Source of the DNA: Zhengitettix transpicula
Lineage: Eukaryota > Arthropoda > Insecta > Orthoptera > Tetrigidae
DNA length: 64,000 nucleotides
Assembly: GCA_037074705.1 (NCBI GenBank)
Contig: CM073590.1
Location: forward strand, 48,892,395 to 48,956,394
Reading direction: 5' to 3'
Of the stretch, positions 22,470 to 32,889 are shown piece after piece. The notes under the pieces are model-generated. The model worked only from the letters and a program-made list of their open reading frames with translations, did not search any database and was not told where the DNA came from. Position 1 is the stretch's first letter; each line of letters starts with the position of its first letter. Position numbers and translations under genes: made by a program.

Positions 22470-22473
22470 ATAT

Positions 22474-23200
22474 ATATATCCGTTACGTTTAAGTTTAGCA
22501 CCCATTGATATTACAGTTGCAAGAAATATTAACTTTTATTTTCATTATTGTCTGATCCACAACGTGGAAGTATGCGAATGTGTTTATAATAGTAAGTCCA
22601 TAATTAAAATGATTAGGTTTGATCGCTGAGGTAATTTGAGGCACTTCAGGTGACAATTAAACCCAGGTTTATTCTGAAACAACCTTTTATGCACCTTATG
22701 TAAATAAGATACAAAGAAATATAACAGGAATTGGAGAGTTTAAAACCAGCTTTAATCCCTCAGCACCCACTCATTCTGACGAATTTCATTTAAAGCTTTG
22801 AGACTGCAATATCTAGTGGGGCTTCCGCTTTTGAATACAATCAGCACACAACAGGAATGACTCAAAAGTAATAGGGAGATGATATTATATCCACATTTTC
22901 TGGCTATGTTTTTTTCCTCAACATTGTTTTAAATCGTCATTTATTTTCTTCTGCTAGAATTGAAACTAAAAACATATTTTACGATCAAGATTTATTAACT
23001 TTCGCATTATTTAGGAAATTTAAGGGTAAATTTCTATATTTCAAAAGAAATTAAATTAAGACCGAAGCGTATAAAATAACTTTTTCTCCTTTCTAATCCT
23101 TCATATGTCATTTTTAAAGAAGTGTGTGCACCGAATTCTGAGACGTTGAGCATACCTGGTTGAGCCGGTAATATCGCACCCAACAACAAACTCTATTTCC
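22474..23200. other. AT-rich, no gene seen
   Basis: Nothing recognisable was found between the LTR element and the SINE-R fragments. Confidence 0.55.
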
Positions 23201-23206
23201 AGGGAT

Positions 23207-23312
23207 CGGATCGGTGACAAATACCGTGGGCCCGACCTATACCTTCCTATGCTAGGATATAAAAGTGGCTATAACGTGGATTACCAACGAGTAGTCTGTT
23301 ACTAAAAAAATA
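23207..23312 (+). repeat. SINE-R copy 4, short internally deleted fragment
   Basis: The order GATCGGATCGGTGACAAATACC, GGGCCCGACCTA, CCTTCCTATGCTA and GTGGATTACC...GTAGTCTGTTACT plus an A run matches the 3' half of SINE-R with most of the middle missing. Confidence 0.6.
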
Positions 23313-23708
23313 CTCATCGAAATTAATTCGAATAATTAAAATATAAAGCTACACAGAAATGACAGAATGCTATCAAACTTTTATTCTTAGGAATAGGACG
23401 TTTTTGGTCGAATAGCGTTATTCAGTACATTTAACACACAGTGTTATAATTGATAGTTATTTGATAAATGCTTGTATTCAAATTAATTACATACAGAAAA
23501 GAATTCAAGAACGCAAATGTAAGAGTGACGTCTAGAAGGATCCCTGGAGTACATATTTCTAAATCAATTTTGAACGCAGTCGAATAAACTTGAAGCAGAG
23601 CAATTGAAATATTGCGTTACATTTTGTTTTTAATCAGTCGATGTCATTCTTTTTGTTGAATAATATTTGTTTTTGTATATATTAACCCTACAATACAATT
23701 AGAGTTAA

Positions 23709-23850
23709 ACCATAGCCCGGGGGCCCTACTTAACTCTTGGCTACCTTCCTCTACCTTTCCGCATCCCTCCTTTTAGATCCCTTCCTATGCTATTAAAGGG
23801 GAGTTGCCACCATGTGGATTACCCTCATGTAGCCTGTTACCCTAAAAAAG
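23709..23850 (+). repeat. SINE-R copy 5, 5'-truncated 3' end with target duplication
   Basis: Only the last ~142 bp are present, from CCATAGCCCGGGGGCCC to CCTGTTACCCTAAAAAAG. TTAGAGTTAA flanks it at 23699-23708 and 23851-23860; because the repeat itself has TTAAAC at this point, the left boundary is uncertain by a few bases. Confidence 0.82.
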
Positions 23851-23875
23851 TTAGAGTTAAGAACAAAGTCTGCGA

Positions 23876-24383
23876 CGGCTTTTCTCTCGCAGGCAAAACC
23901 TTGTAGAAGAGACAGGAAGGGGCTACATTTGGCAATGACTTTTCCTCTCTCCGTTTTTGAACGAAGGTTCCCACATGCCGAGGCACCTCGGCCTGTTTTG
24001 AGAGGTGTATGTTCCGGGGTCGCAGTCCTTGGGCATACGGTAAGAGTTGTTCTCTGTTCCCATTGGTACATTCGGCCAGCTGCCTCCTAAACTGGTCGAG
24101 TTACGGAGAAGGGAATGCTGCGGCCCCACAGCAAACTCCTCTCCCGCTATCGGAAGGGCGTGGGACAAGTACCCAATGCCCGCATTACCTGATTTAGGTT
24201 TTTCTAGTGTTTTCCCTGCATTACTTTTAGGCGAATTCCGGGTACGATCCTTAAACTATAGCCCGGGGGCCCTAGTTAACCCTTCTTCTACCCTTCCGCA
24301 TCCCCCCTTTCAAATCCCTTCCTATGCTATTAAAGAAGAGTTACCACTATGTGGATTACCCTTCTGTACCACACCCAAAAAAA
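23876..24383 (+). repeat. SINE-R copy 6, near full length, tandem to copy 5
   Basis: It starts with TTTTCTCTCGCAGGCAAAACC and ends CACACCCAAAAAAA. The following ATAGAGTTA (about 24383) echoes the TTAGAGTTA that flanks copy 5, so copy 6 probably inserted into the same target sequence. ORFs at 23793-24071, 23923-24168, 24009-24197 and 24047-24415 are repeat shadows. Confidence 0.87.
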
Positions 24384-24389
24384 TAGAGT

Positions 24390-26310
24390 TATCCGGCTAT
24401 TACAGATATTATTGAATCAGTTCTTGGTGGCTGCAATAGTTCAGAACACATATTCTTGTACATCTGAGCATACATTAAAAATTATGTTTCGGCGATATTC
24501 CAGATTATATCCGAAATGAAGTAAGTATTGTCACACGTATTTACAGTTATACATTTTCCTAAAAAAACAATAATTGTATTAATTATTTATGTCGGATGAT
24601 ATATATAATAAGGAATTAATATTAAGTACAATACATAAAGTTAAGGAACATGTATAATTTATTATCAAAATAAGAATTTTACCAATGAATTGAACACATT
24701 AAAATGAATAAATCAATCTCAGGAAATAAAAGTTAAAATTACTTGCTTGACTATTAACCTCAGGTAATTCAGTAAGGTTCAAACTTCATACGAAATTTAA
24801 AAATTAAATACATTAAGATGGAGTGGCAAGATTTGACCTTGTTTTTTTGGGGTATTAATTTCCAAAATTACTGACAGCTTAAAATTGTGGGTTGAATTGG
24901 AACCTCTGCTTAAGTCCATGTGCATTAATACCGACAATAATCATTCTTTCTCTCTGTATCATGAACTGTCCTTCTCTATTTTCGTCTTAGGTATCTACAA
25001 TTTTAATGGCTTCCGTTTCTGGTAAAGTAGGAAATTTTATTCCATCAGCGTGTTTGTCACCAATGTTTGCGGAACGGTCTTCGACCAATACAAAATAGCA
25101 TTGTCACCCTCGAAGTGGTTTTCTTAGATAGGGCGATAAATTCTCAAGTAATTATAAAACAAAAGGCTCGCTTTAATTCCCCTTGAAAATGAATTTGGGC
25201 CAGTCTGTCATTTTTGTTGACTATCGGACAATACGATTCAGACATATTAAAAAAATTAGATACTATAGCGCGTGCCTTGAAAACATTACAGTTAATAAAT
25301 ACTTAAGTTTTTCCATCATTAGTCGAAATTAATTTAACAGGTAATCGATGGTAACTAAAATAATTTATTACGTTTTAAAGTTAATATAAAATGAAAGAAT
25401 CTTCTGGAAATATTATGAAGTTTACCGTTACTACCACGGTTCTTATTTTCTCTCCTGATAAATGATAAAGTAATTAAAATCCATGTTAGTCAAAGTCTTT
25501 ATTGTAGTTCTCAATACGATATTAGCGACACTGGAGATCGTTAATGTATTAATTCAAAATTCGAGTCAAGTTAAACAACACAGTCACTGTATTCATAATA
25601 CTGCGTCATATTGGCGTAACACGTCATGATTACGCGGATAATAGTTTTATTTTCAGTTGTATAATGCTCTTAGGCCAAAGTATTATAGACTTACTTCGAT
25701 CGGTGGGAGGTCTTGAAAAAACGTGTGATTTATGTCGAAACGAGGACATTGATCCGGCTTAAGGACGTGGGACCATCGTTCAGAACTTTTTAAAAGTCAC
25801 ATTTGTGCTAGACGTAGCGGAGAACGTCAAGCGAAAAGAGATAGGACAAACACGTCTTTATTGAATGGCGAGCCCATTTGGTGTGGATAGTGGTCCAAGG
25901 TGACTTTCGCGGAGGGAAAATAGCACCGTGTTAGAGACGTGAGTATTTTTAACATTTGAAAGATATGAGTGATTTTGTTTCTATAATAAGGAAAAAGATT
26001 AAGTTAGAGTTTACCGGAATTTTGTTTTCAAGCAAGTCACGATAGACACATCTGATACTACACAAACCATGTCAATACATACGGGGATGCAGTGAAATAA
26101 TGACAGCTTAAGTTGAGAGTAGATAATTCCCCTTACAGCAAACATGAAGTACGCCACCCAAAACTGACCTCAACGAAGAGTAAACTTAAAAAAATTATAT
26201 GTATGTATATCCTTAAATATATTATTAAATTTATTATTTTATTGCATTGTTAGAGTTTCTACGTTGATATATATTATAATAATCAAATGGAATGCGATAA
26301 TTTATTTTTG
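24390..26310. other. Mostly AT-rich; GC-richer block at about 25640-25940
   Basis: The block at 25640-25940 has balanced base composition and ends with a splice-donor-like GAC|GTGAGTATTTTT. All three forward frames are broken by stops, so if transcribed it would be a non-coding or 5' untranslated exon. No repeat family was recognised in it. The rest shows nothing. Confidence 0.3.
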
Positions 26311-26314
26311 AAGA

Positions 26315-27300
26315 CTGCCCCACGTTGTGGTGCCAAAATGTAAAAATCAACAATTTGGGTTAATTACATTTTTCCCCCACATTGTGGTGACATTAAATGT
26401 AATAATTAAAATGATAGGCTTTACTTAAATGAAAAAGATAAATCAAATTTTAACAAACAAAATTTATTTATTAATTTGTGGCTTCTAAAATTTACAAATA
26501 ATTACAATAAAATGACACTCTCTCAATCTCTCAGGGTCTTTACTGGGTTTGATGATTTACAGAGAAAATTATTGAATCATCTTATTAACAATACACTTTA
26601 AATATTTACTTCAAAATAATATGCTGATAAATGAAAGAAAAACTGCAAGTAAAACGAACGAAATCTGACTTTACCTTTTAATTAACGTTTACAGATGTTA
26701 TTAACGTTTTGGTTACTTACGCATTGTTTGGCTGGTACCAGCATTCTTTTAGCATTTCAAAAGTACACTATATTGCAAAAATTTTACACAGATTCTAAAT
26801 ATTTCTCACAGTTTCTACACTTATGGAATTTCTAGGCTCCCAGGAACTCGGATGATCCTTTTGAAATTGGTTAGCTATCTGATGACTGCTTGCTTACAGG
26901 AATCTTACGAGTTGCAGATTTTTTATAGTCTTTTACCGATTTACTTATCGATTTGGATTGAAACTGCAAAGTAGCTCAGTTAAGATTTATTTTTAAATGT
27001 CTATCCGTTCGTGGCTGACCGTAGACTTAGACTATCGACTGAAAACTAAATTTTGCAATGTCTCTCCTTTCGTGGCTGATCTTAGACGTCGACTTCTCTA
27101 TTTCGCTCCTTGCTGCTGACTGCCAACTGACTATGCTTTTGCGCGCGTAAACGCCATTCCGCGCTCTCAAGAATAGGAACAGAGCTCGCCACTCATTGTC
27201 GCTCTGCTCGCTCTCGCTATAATACAAACTGTTCGCTAACAATTCAAAATATTTAAAAAAAATTAATGGCTTAATTAATTGGCATATATATATATATTGT
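26315..27300 (-). mobile_element. LTR B, antisense, with two PBS-like motifs
   Basis: The + strand carries TGTAATAATTAAAATGATAGG at 26398 and CTCAGGGTCTTTACTGGGTT near 26532, matching the reverse complement of the 18.5-kb LTR. The element ends in a TA run (about 27284-27297), so its other terminus is blurred. On the minus strand the LTR is followed by TGTCACCACAATGTGGGGG and, 58 bp further, TGGCACCACAACGTGGGGC (about 26318-26336), the better match to a tRNA-Lys PBS. A TGTA...TACA stretch lies between them, so the LTR edge could be either 26398 or 26338. The minus ORF 27027-27242 is inside the LTR. Confidence 0.75.
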
Positions 27301-27333
27301 AGTATATACTAATGAAGACAATTTAAATATGAT

Positions 27334-28186
27334 AGACACACGTTGGTGAAGCCAAAAATGTAGCAATAAAATATGAAAAATTTAAAGTGAAACAATAATA
27401 TCCACGTTAATGCATCAATTTAAATAATGGAAATTTTAAATGAAAGGATCATAAATAAGAAATTTATTTAAACTGACCAAACAATTAATTTATTCGATGT
27501 ACACAGAATTCAAATTACAAATAAATATTCGATGACCTTTTACAACATTTATTACATACAAACAAAATTTTTACTCTTAAGCTCAGGGTCTTTATCTGGG
27601 CCTTTAAATAAAGAAAAGTATTACTCTGTTTAAACAATCAAATCACTGTAAAGATACACAAATATTTACAATGTTAAAAAAATTTCGAAATCTAACGATT
27701 TCATCTTTAATCAACTCTTTCCGCAACACTTACACACACTCAATTTTCTAAAAACAGGCCATTCTTTTCACTGACTTTACACTTCACAGTTAGGTTAGCA
27801 AGTGTTGGTTATATCTTGAAGACGACTTATTCCGCAATTATGCCAATTTGCGGTAATTCAGATAATTCCTCCACGTAGACTTTTCAAAATTATTTGGCAT
27901 AAACTGGAACAATCCGAAATTTTCCGCAGCACTATCTGGGTTAAGGCTACTCTGCCTCTACTTAACAACTTTACTTTTTAATACTTTGAAATCGTCTAGA
28001 GTCTTTCTATTCTGCCGTTCTTGATCGCCAACTGCTCTATATACGTTCTCATCGCGCTAACAGTCCTAAAATGTCTTAGACCTGTTATTATTGTCCATTA
28101 TTGTGTGTGATTTATGTCTGTTTGCCGATAACAATTCAAGTCCACAATGTTTTTAATTATTAATTATTAATTGCTTTTTAATTACT

Positions 28187-28189
<3 letters not shown>
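27334..28189 (-). mobile_element. LTR C with PBS, antisense
   Basis: The LTR spans 27359-28189 (TGTAGCAATAAAATATG to TTTTTAATTACTACA on the + strand) and contains CTCAGGGTCTTTATCTGGGCC near 27584. On its minus-strand 3' side lies TGGCTTCACCAACGTGTG (about 27336-27353), again a PBS-like motif. A TA run follows its other end at 28190, as at other copies. Only about 35 bp of interior separate it from the TA run bounding LTR B. Confidence 0.78.

Positions 28190-28222
<33 letters not shown>
28190..28222. repeat. TA microsatellite next to LTR C
   Basis: An uninterrupted TA run begins directly after the LTR terminus. Confidence 0.9.
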
Positions 28223-28225
<3 letters not shown>

Positions 28226-28379
28226 TGTTTAGAAGTCAGAATCATTTATAATTCTATGAGCTAAATTGCTGATGGCTGCCAGATTTACTGGCAGCAATAA
28301 CATTATCAGGGAGATATCCTGCAGAATTTAAAACATGATAGAAAAGAGAACAACAAAAAAACTATTACTTAAATTAATT

Positions 28380-29208
28380 CACTCAGCGACATCCTTTTTT
28401 TCTCTTTTGCTCACCACGGGTTCTAGAAGTTGATCCAGTAACGCGTTAGGATGGTTGTCAGCGTGAGTTTGGTTACATATCATGGAGCGTCAGTAACTTG
28501 ACGGAGTTTTGAATTGGCATCTTTGGATGATTGCATTGTTTGATTTGGATGCACATCCCCATAACTCAAGTCCCTAGGTCCATATTGGTTTGACGACCGC
28601 TTTGTATAACAGGATTTCATTTTTTATCGATAGCCGTGATTTTCGTGTATTTCTTTCATCTTTATCTCAACTTCTTTTTCTTTTTTCTTATATGATATTT
28701 CCAAGTCAGTTTAGTATCTAAATGTAATCCTAGGTATTTTTCTGTGTTTGATTGCGGAATCCGTACATTGTTTATTGAGACTGTGGGGCAGGTTTCTTTG
28801 TGGAGAGTGAAGGTAATGTGCGCTGGTTTCTTCTCGTTCACTTTTACTTTCCATTTTTTTAGCTTTTCTTGTAGGTTGGTTAGGTACCTTTGTGTAATAT
28901 TTGACGCTAGTAGGGGTCCTCGTGACAGAAGAGACTAGCTGTATTGTCGGCGAATGTCCCTATTGTTATATTATGCGCCAGTGGTATGTGTGACGAATAC
29001 AAGACATATCAAAGGGCCAAGGGCCTTGGGGCACTCCAGATTTTATCGGAAAGAAGTCGGATTTTTTTTCATTTACTTAAGTTCAAAATTTTCTTTCGTT
29101 CAAATATAATTTGAGGAGGTTGAAGTATGCATGTGGAAAACTACGCATGATTTTGTAAATTAATTCTAGATGCCAGACTACAGTATTGTTTATTTTCGAA
29201 TGCTCGAT
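28380..29208 (-). pseudogene. Jockey-type LINE reverse transcriptase, internal to C-terminal part
   Basis: Read on the minus strand across several frames, the blocks appear in the right order for a jockey ORF2. They are TVVWHLELIYKIMRSFPHAY (normally AFDKVWH), YLNERKF, a PLALYVL-like remnant of the GSVLGPLLY block, HNITIGTFADNTASL (normally FADDTA; the catalytic second Asp is Asn), KKPAP...TM.GFRNQTQKNT, LGNII, KNEILLYKAVVKPIWT, GLELWGCASKSNNAIIQR and MICNQTHADNHPN. Stops and frameshifts are frequent, so it is an old dead copy. ORF 28744-28938 on the opposite strand is a shadow. Confidence 0.8.
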
Positions 29209-29219
29209 TTATGGTTTGT

Positions 29220-29575
29220 CATCTGAATTGTCGGTTGCCAGAATCCGCATTTTCTAGTATCGTTTGTACGTTCTCTTCCAAGGAACTTGCGTCCGTCTTT
29301 ATTTGAGCTTCAAATCATGTGAATCCTCATTTTATTGAGCAGCCATTTCAGGTTTTCGTGTTTGGATTCATTACCGACAGCCGTTCATTCTGAAGCGGCT
29401 GAATTGAGTAAGCTGTTTTCAGTAAGGGGTGAACGGACCCGGTGTTTTTGGTGTTGTCGTGATCTCGATATTTTTCTTTTGTTCCTCCACGAGTTTGAAT
29501 TTAGCACCACGTGAGTGGGGAATTTGGAAGTTGAACGTCCATTGCTAAAGATTCCTTCCTGAGCGAACAGTTTTA
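29220..29575. repeat. Diverged direct repeat, left copy
   Basis: It aligns with 31200-31530, sharing GCCGTTCATTCTGAAGCGGC, TACGTTCTCTTC and ATTGCTAAAGATTCC blocks in the same order. The two copies bracket the BEL/Pao gag, so they may be its LTRs. On the minus strand both copies also show a similar peptide (KFRVVEAQKKT versus KFKLVEEQKKN), which instead suggests duplicated coding debris. I cannot choose. Confidence 0.6.
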
Positions 29576-29672
29576 GTTCTTCCGTAGTCTTATTTCGACT
29601 ATCTCATGTCACCTTGCTTGTCGTGTACAGTTGTTTACTGTTTGTGATCTCTTTCAAAAACGTTGCTTGTTT

Positions 29673-30760
29673 TTCATATTTATGTCTCCGAAACACTATC
29701 CCAATATGGCGGATCTAGAGATCGGTACTGCAAAAATCAACCGAGTAGCAATCCGCGCTACGGTAGCCGCTCCACGGGACGGTGTGAGGAACAAGTCTGA
29801 AATCGACCTTTATTCAGTCGAGGCCCGCATGTACGTAAAGCTTTTCATCGAGACTCGGGTCTCCATAGCCATGGCTATGTGCCAAATACCTGTGGAAGAT
29901 CAACAGTCGATCGTAGACGCCGAAATTGAATTGTTAAGTTTAGTGGCCATGATTTGGGCTATTCAGTGCACACCTTCAAGCCGCAGAACTTTGACTTCGC
30001 ATCCAGCACATGTCACTCCACGTTTTTGACGCTGGGCACAAGCTGCCTAGAATTCAATTGCCCAGTTTCATGGGTCGACTTGAAGCATGGCCAGAATTCA
30101 TTGCTTTGACTCATTAGTTATTCATGAGCCGTCCTTGGAGCCAGATCAGAAATTTCAATTTTTGAAAGGTTCCGTGAAAGGTTTAGCTGTTGCTGTGATC
30201 TCTGGCCTCCAGATGACGCCCGATAAGTATCCCCTTCCTTATGAGACTTACTCTCAGATATCAAAATTACCGTTGAATCGCCAGCTAGTATCTGCACAAG
30301 TTGCTTGAATTTAAACGTGTCTAATTATTCAGTAATTACTTTAAAGGAGTTTATCGAACGGTCAACACGCTACGACCTTATACAGGCATCCCATCTTTCA
30401 TCCACAAATCATGGCTATTCCACTTCCCTAACCAACAGTTTGAGAAAGGACATCGACAACGTCTGCTGTTTGTTCAGACGGACGCTTCTTAAAATACCCT
30501 CTGATCAGATCGAGAAGCGTCCCACTAAGTGCCCTAAATTTGTCGGTCCCCATTTTCTGTTCAGCTGTCTCGTTTATCAGGGTTTGTCTCCTTCGGAAAG
30601 ATTTTTCTACATACAGGAAACCAATCGAGATTTTTCTTGCTTAGGCAACCATGAATCTCAGATGTCAACTATCACATGAACTGTCAACGAATAGACAATT
30701 CATCCCACGCAGGCTCGGGTGTCGGGCGTTGGCCGATCTCCACTGATTCTATTGGGATCA
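29673..30760 (+). pseudogene. BEL/Pao-type gag, decayed
   Basis: The N-terminal part (29673-30029) is open: MSPKHYPNMADLEIGTAKI, a VAPRDG-like turn and a helical stretch with YVKLFIETR. Next, across frameshifts, come LPRIQLPSFMGRLEAWPEF, FDSLVIHEPSLEPDQKFQFL and KGSVKGLAVAVISGLQ followed by MTPDKYPLPYE. This is the order LPxIxLPxFxG..W..F...F.SLVH....L...QKF.YL...L.GeA..vI.GL....NYP seen in BEL/Pao gags. Near the end, GLSPSERFFYIQETNRDFSC followed by LGNH corresponds to the block before the zinc knuckle (usually L-x-x-xxR...v....LC.NCL...H). Several stops and frame changes make it a pseudogene. No pol follows. Confidence 0.72.
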
Positions 30761-31190
30761 GTTCAATTCAAGATATCTTCTAAATTTTGTAAAGATATCT
30801 AAAGACGTCCTTGGATTGCATAGACATGAGATACATAAATGTCAATATTAATTTACATAAATTTGCTTCTTTGACGAACTGAAAGATCTTGAAGATAGTT
30901 CATAGCAGATGTCGCTAGGTCATTTAACTCGCAGTTACTCAAAATGTTGGTTCTGGTTGTGAAGTAGGAATTCAAGCTCTGCAGAATATGCGTCATGGCT
31001 AATTTCTCGCTATATGTTGTTCGTTAATCTAAGAGTCTCATACTAATCGAGCTCATCAGATGAATGTTTAATTATTATTATGAATTTTTTTTTTGGTGGT
31101 TGGTATGTTCACGCGGGTACGTGATCGTCCTCGAGTTGTTTCCTTGTCGTGGACTACGCCACAAAAGAATTAGTGTTATTGTCTATGTAG
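30761..31190. other. No gene seen
   Basis: The sequence between the gag remnant and the right direct repeat is AT-rich and has no recognisable BEL pol motif. Confidence 0.45.
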
Positions 31191-31199
31191 CACCCGTGC

Positions 31200-31530
31200 A
31201 GTTCAGTTGCGTCCTCTAGTTGACGGAATACTCAGTTTCTGTATCGTTAGTACGTTCTCTTCTGAGAAATTTACGTCCATCTTCATTTGAGCCTCATTTG
31301 TTTTAGACGCCATCGTACATTTACGAGTTTGGAATCAGGTGATTCAGTTACCGTCAGCCGTTCATTCTGAAGCGGCTGAATTGCGTAAGCTGTCTTCACT
31401 CGTTTTCGAAACGTGTCGTGATCCTGAGTGTCTTCTTCTGTGCCTCCACAACTCTGAATTTGGTGAGAGGAATGTGACCATCGAACGTCAATTGCTAAAG
31501 ATTCCGTTCTAGGCGAACATGAAGTTTACC
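31200..31530. repeat. Diverged direct repeat, right copy
   Basis: Partner of 29220-29575, about 2 kb downstream and in the same orientation. Both end near an ATTGCTAAAGATTCC block followed by a GCGAACA motif. Confidence 0.6.
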
Positions 31531-31539
31531 AGGAACTAA

Positions 31540-32130
31540 AAGTAATAATTGTCAATTGTCAATAAAAAAGATACAAAAAAGATATGTTAGAAAAAGAAAA
31601 TATGTATTTATTCAATAAATTTAGTTCGAACCCTGAATGTAGGTTTAGGTTTACAAAGATTAAAGTGAAATGTTATAGACAAATAATAATGTAGTTATAT
31701 ATTGTATGTATTTCTTAAAGTAATTATTATAAAATTAGATATGAATTCGAACCAATTGTTTCGAAAGCTCCCGTTAAATAGCATCTAATAAGGATGAAGC
31801 AATTTTAAATTTATTGTGACTACATTAAAGAGGTTTTAAAACAAGTATAAGATTTAACTAGTTGAAAATTATAATCATAATTGCCGTCAATCCCGTCATT
31901 CACGCTCGCGCCAAAATAGAGTGGATTCCGTAAAAGCTTCTGTCGTACGAAGATCTCGCGTCGGTAGCTTTCAAGTGACGCAATACTTTTTTTTATTAAT
32001 ACCAGGTTTAAAAATTGACATGGTTGGTTGAGCTCCAATTATGAATTTATTGAGGACACCCACTGCTTACTTATATGAAAATGTACTTAGTTGAAATATA
32101 CTATATGAATATGTAAAAACATTTTTAAAA
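31540..32130. other. AT-rich, no gene seen
   Basis: The minus-strand ORF at 31820-32038 has no recognisable motif. Confidence 0.5.
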
Positions 32131-32134
32131 CAAT

Positions 32135-32450
32135 CCACGTTGTAGTAATTTCCCCTCAATAGCATACGAAGGGATGAATAGGCGAGAATCCAAGGGTTAG
32201 CTAAGACCCCATGGCTGCAGTGAAAAGTCTATACCCAGAATTTCTAGTAAATCTCTAAATAAACCTACTTGAAGTCGGTAGAGCTCTCCGTACTTGTCCC
32301 ACGCCCTTCCGAAGATTGGAGTGGACGCAGCATAACTGTCGCCATGCTTCGACTATGCGGAATTGGCTGAATGTTAAAATGGGAACAGCGGTCAATCTTG
32401 CCTTATACCAATAGTATGCGATCACGGAGGATTCACGTCTCAAAATTCTC
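32135..32450 (-). repeat. SINE-R copy 7, old and diverged
   Basis: On the + strand the antisense landmarks run in order: TTTCCCCTCAATAGCATACG, AAGGGTTAGCTAAGACCCCATGG, GTACTTGTCCCACGCCCTTCC, GGACGCAGCAT, CCATGCTTCGACTATG and TTGGCTGAATGTTAAAATGGG. Divergence is high. The minus ORF 32255-32443 is a shadow. Confidence 0.75.
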
Positions 32451-32529
32451 CTAACTGTGTGTCTTAACTTAAGTACTCTTATTTGTAGTCGGACTCTGTC
32501 CCCCCTGTCATCGTAATCTGTTGAGAAGT

Positions 32530-32880
32530 TTATTTGGTATTGATAGGTTACATGAGGGTACTATAAGTGTTGGTCAACTACCCTTAACAGCATAGAAGGG
32601 GAGTTTGCGGAAGGAGAGCAAGGACCCCGTGGCTCAATTTAAAGATCCTAACCATCATTCGCGTAAATGTGATGTAGGAAATTAACCTGTGAGTTTTTCT
32701 GTGAGGACGCAGCATATCCGTCGCAATGCCAAGACAATGTTTCGGGTTGCCTATTTCCGTACGCTCAAAGTCTGTGATCCCGGAGTATACACTCCTCAAA
32801 GCCGGCCTAGCTGTCACAGCCTACGAGACCTTCAAAACCAGAGAGAGATGAAGGTATCTACATAGGGAGGCGTGACAGTT
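32530..32880 (-). repeat. SINE-R copy 8, old and diverged, same strand as copy 7
   Basis: Landmarks are AGGTTACATGAGGGTA, CAACTACCCTTAACAGCATAG, GACCCCGTGGCTCA, AAGATCCTAACCATCATTCGC, GAGGACGCAGCATATC, GTCTGTGATCCCGGAGTATAC and AACCAGAGAGAGATGAAGG. It stands head-to-tail with copy 7. The minus ORF 32584-32817 is a shadow. Confidence 0.78.
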
Positions 32881-32889
32881 TTGTAACAA

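Larger units (their letters stand above)
18545..22473 (+). mobile_element. LTR retrotransposon with gag-like ORF only (about 3.9 kb)
   Basis: Two long direct LTRs (18549-19454 and 21602-22469) bound a 2.1-kb interior. The element is flanked by ATAT (18545-18548 and 22470-22473), although the left one lies in a TA run and so is ambiguous. A PBS-like sequence follows the 5' LTR and a weak purine tract (TTTGGGGCGTAA) precedes the 3' LTR. The interior codes only for a gag-like protein; no protease, RT, RNase H or integrase is present. It therefore resembles the non-autonomous gag-bearing class described in plants as TR-GAG. The LTRs are almost identical over most of their length, which suggests fairly recent insertion. 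Confidence 0.9.
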
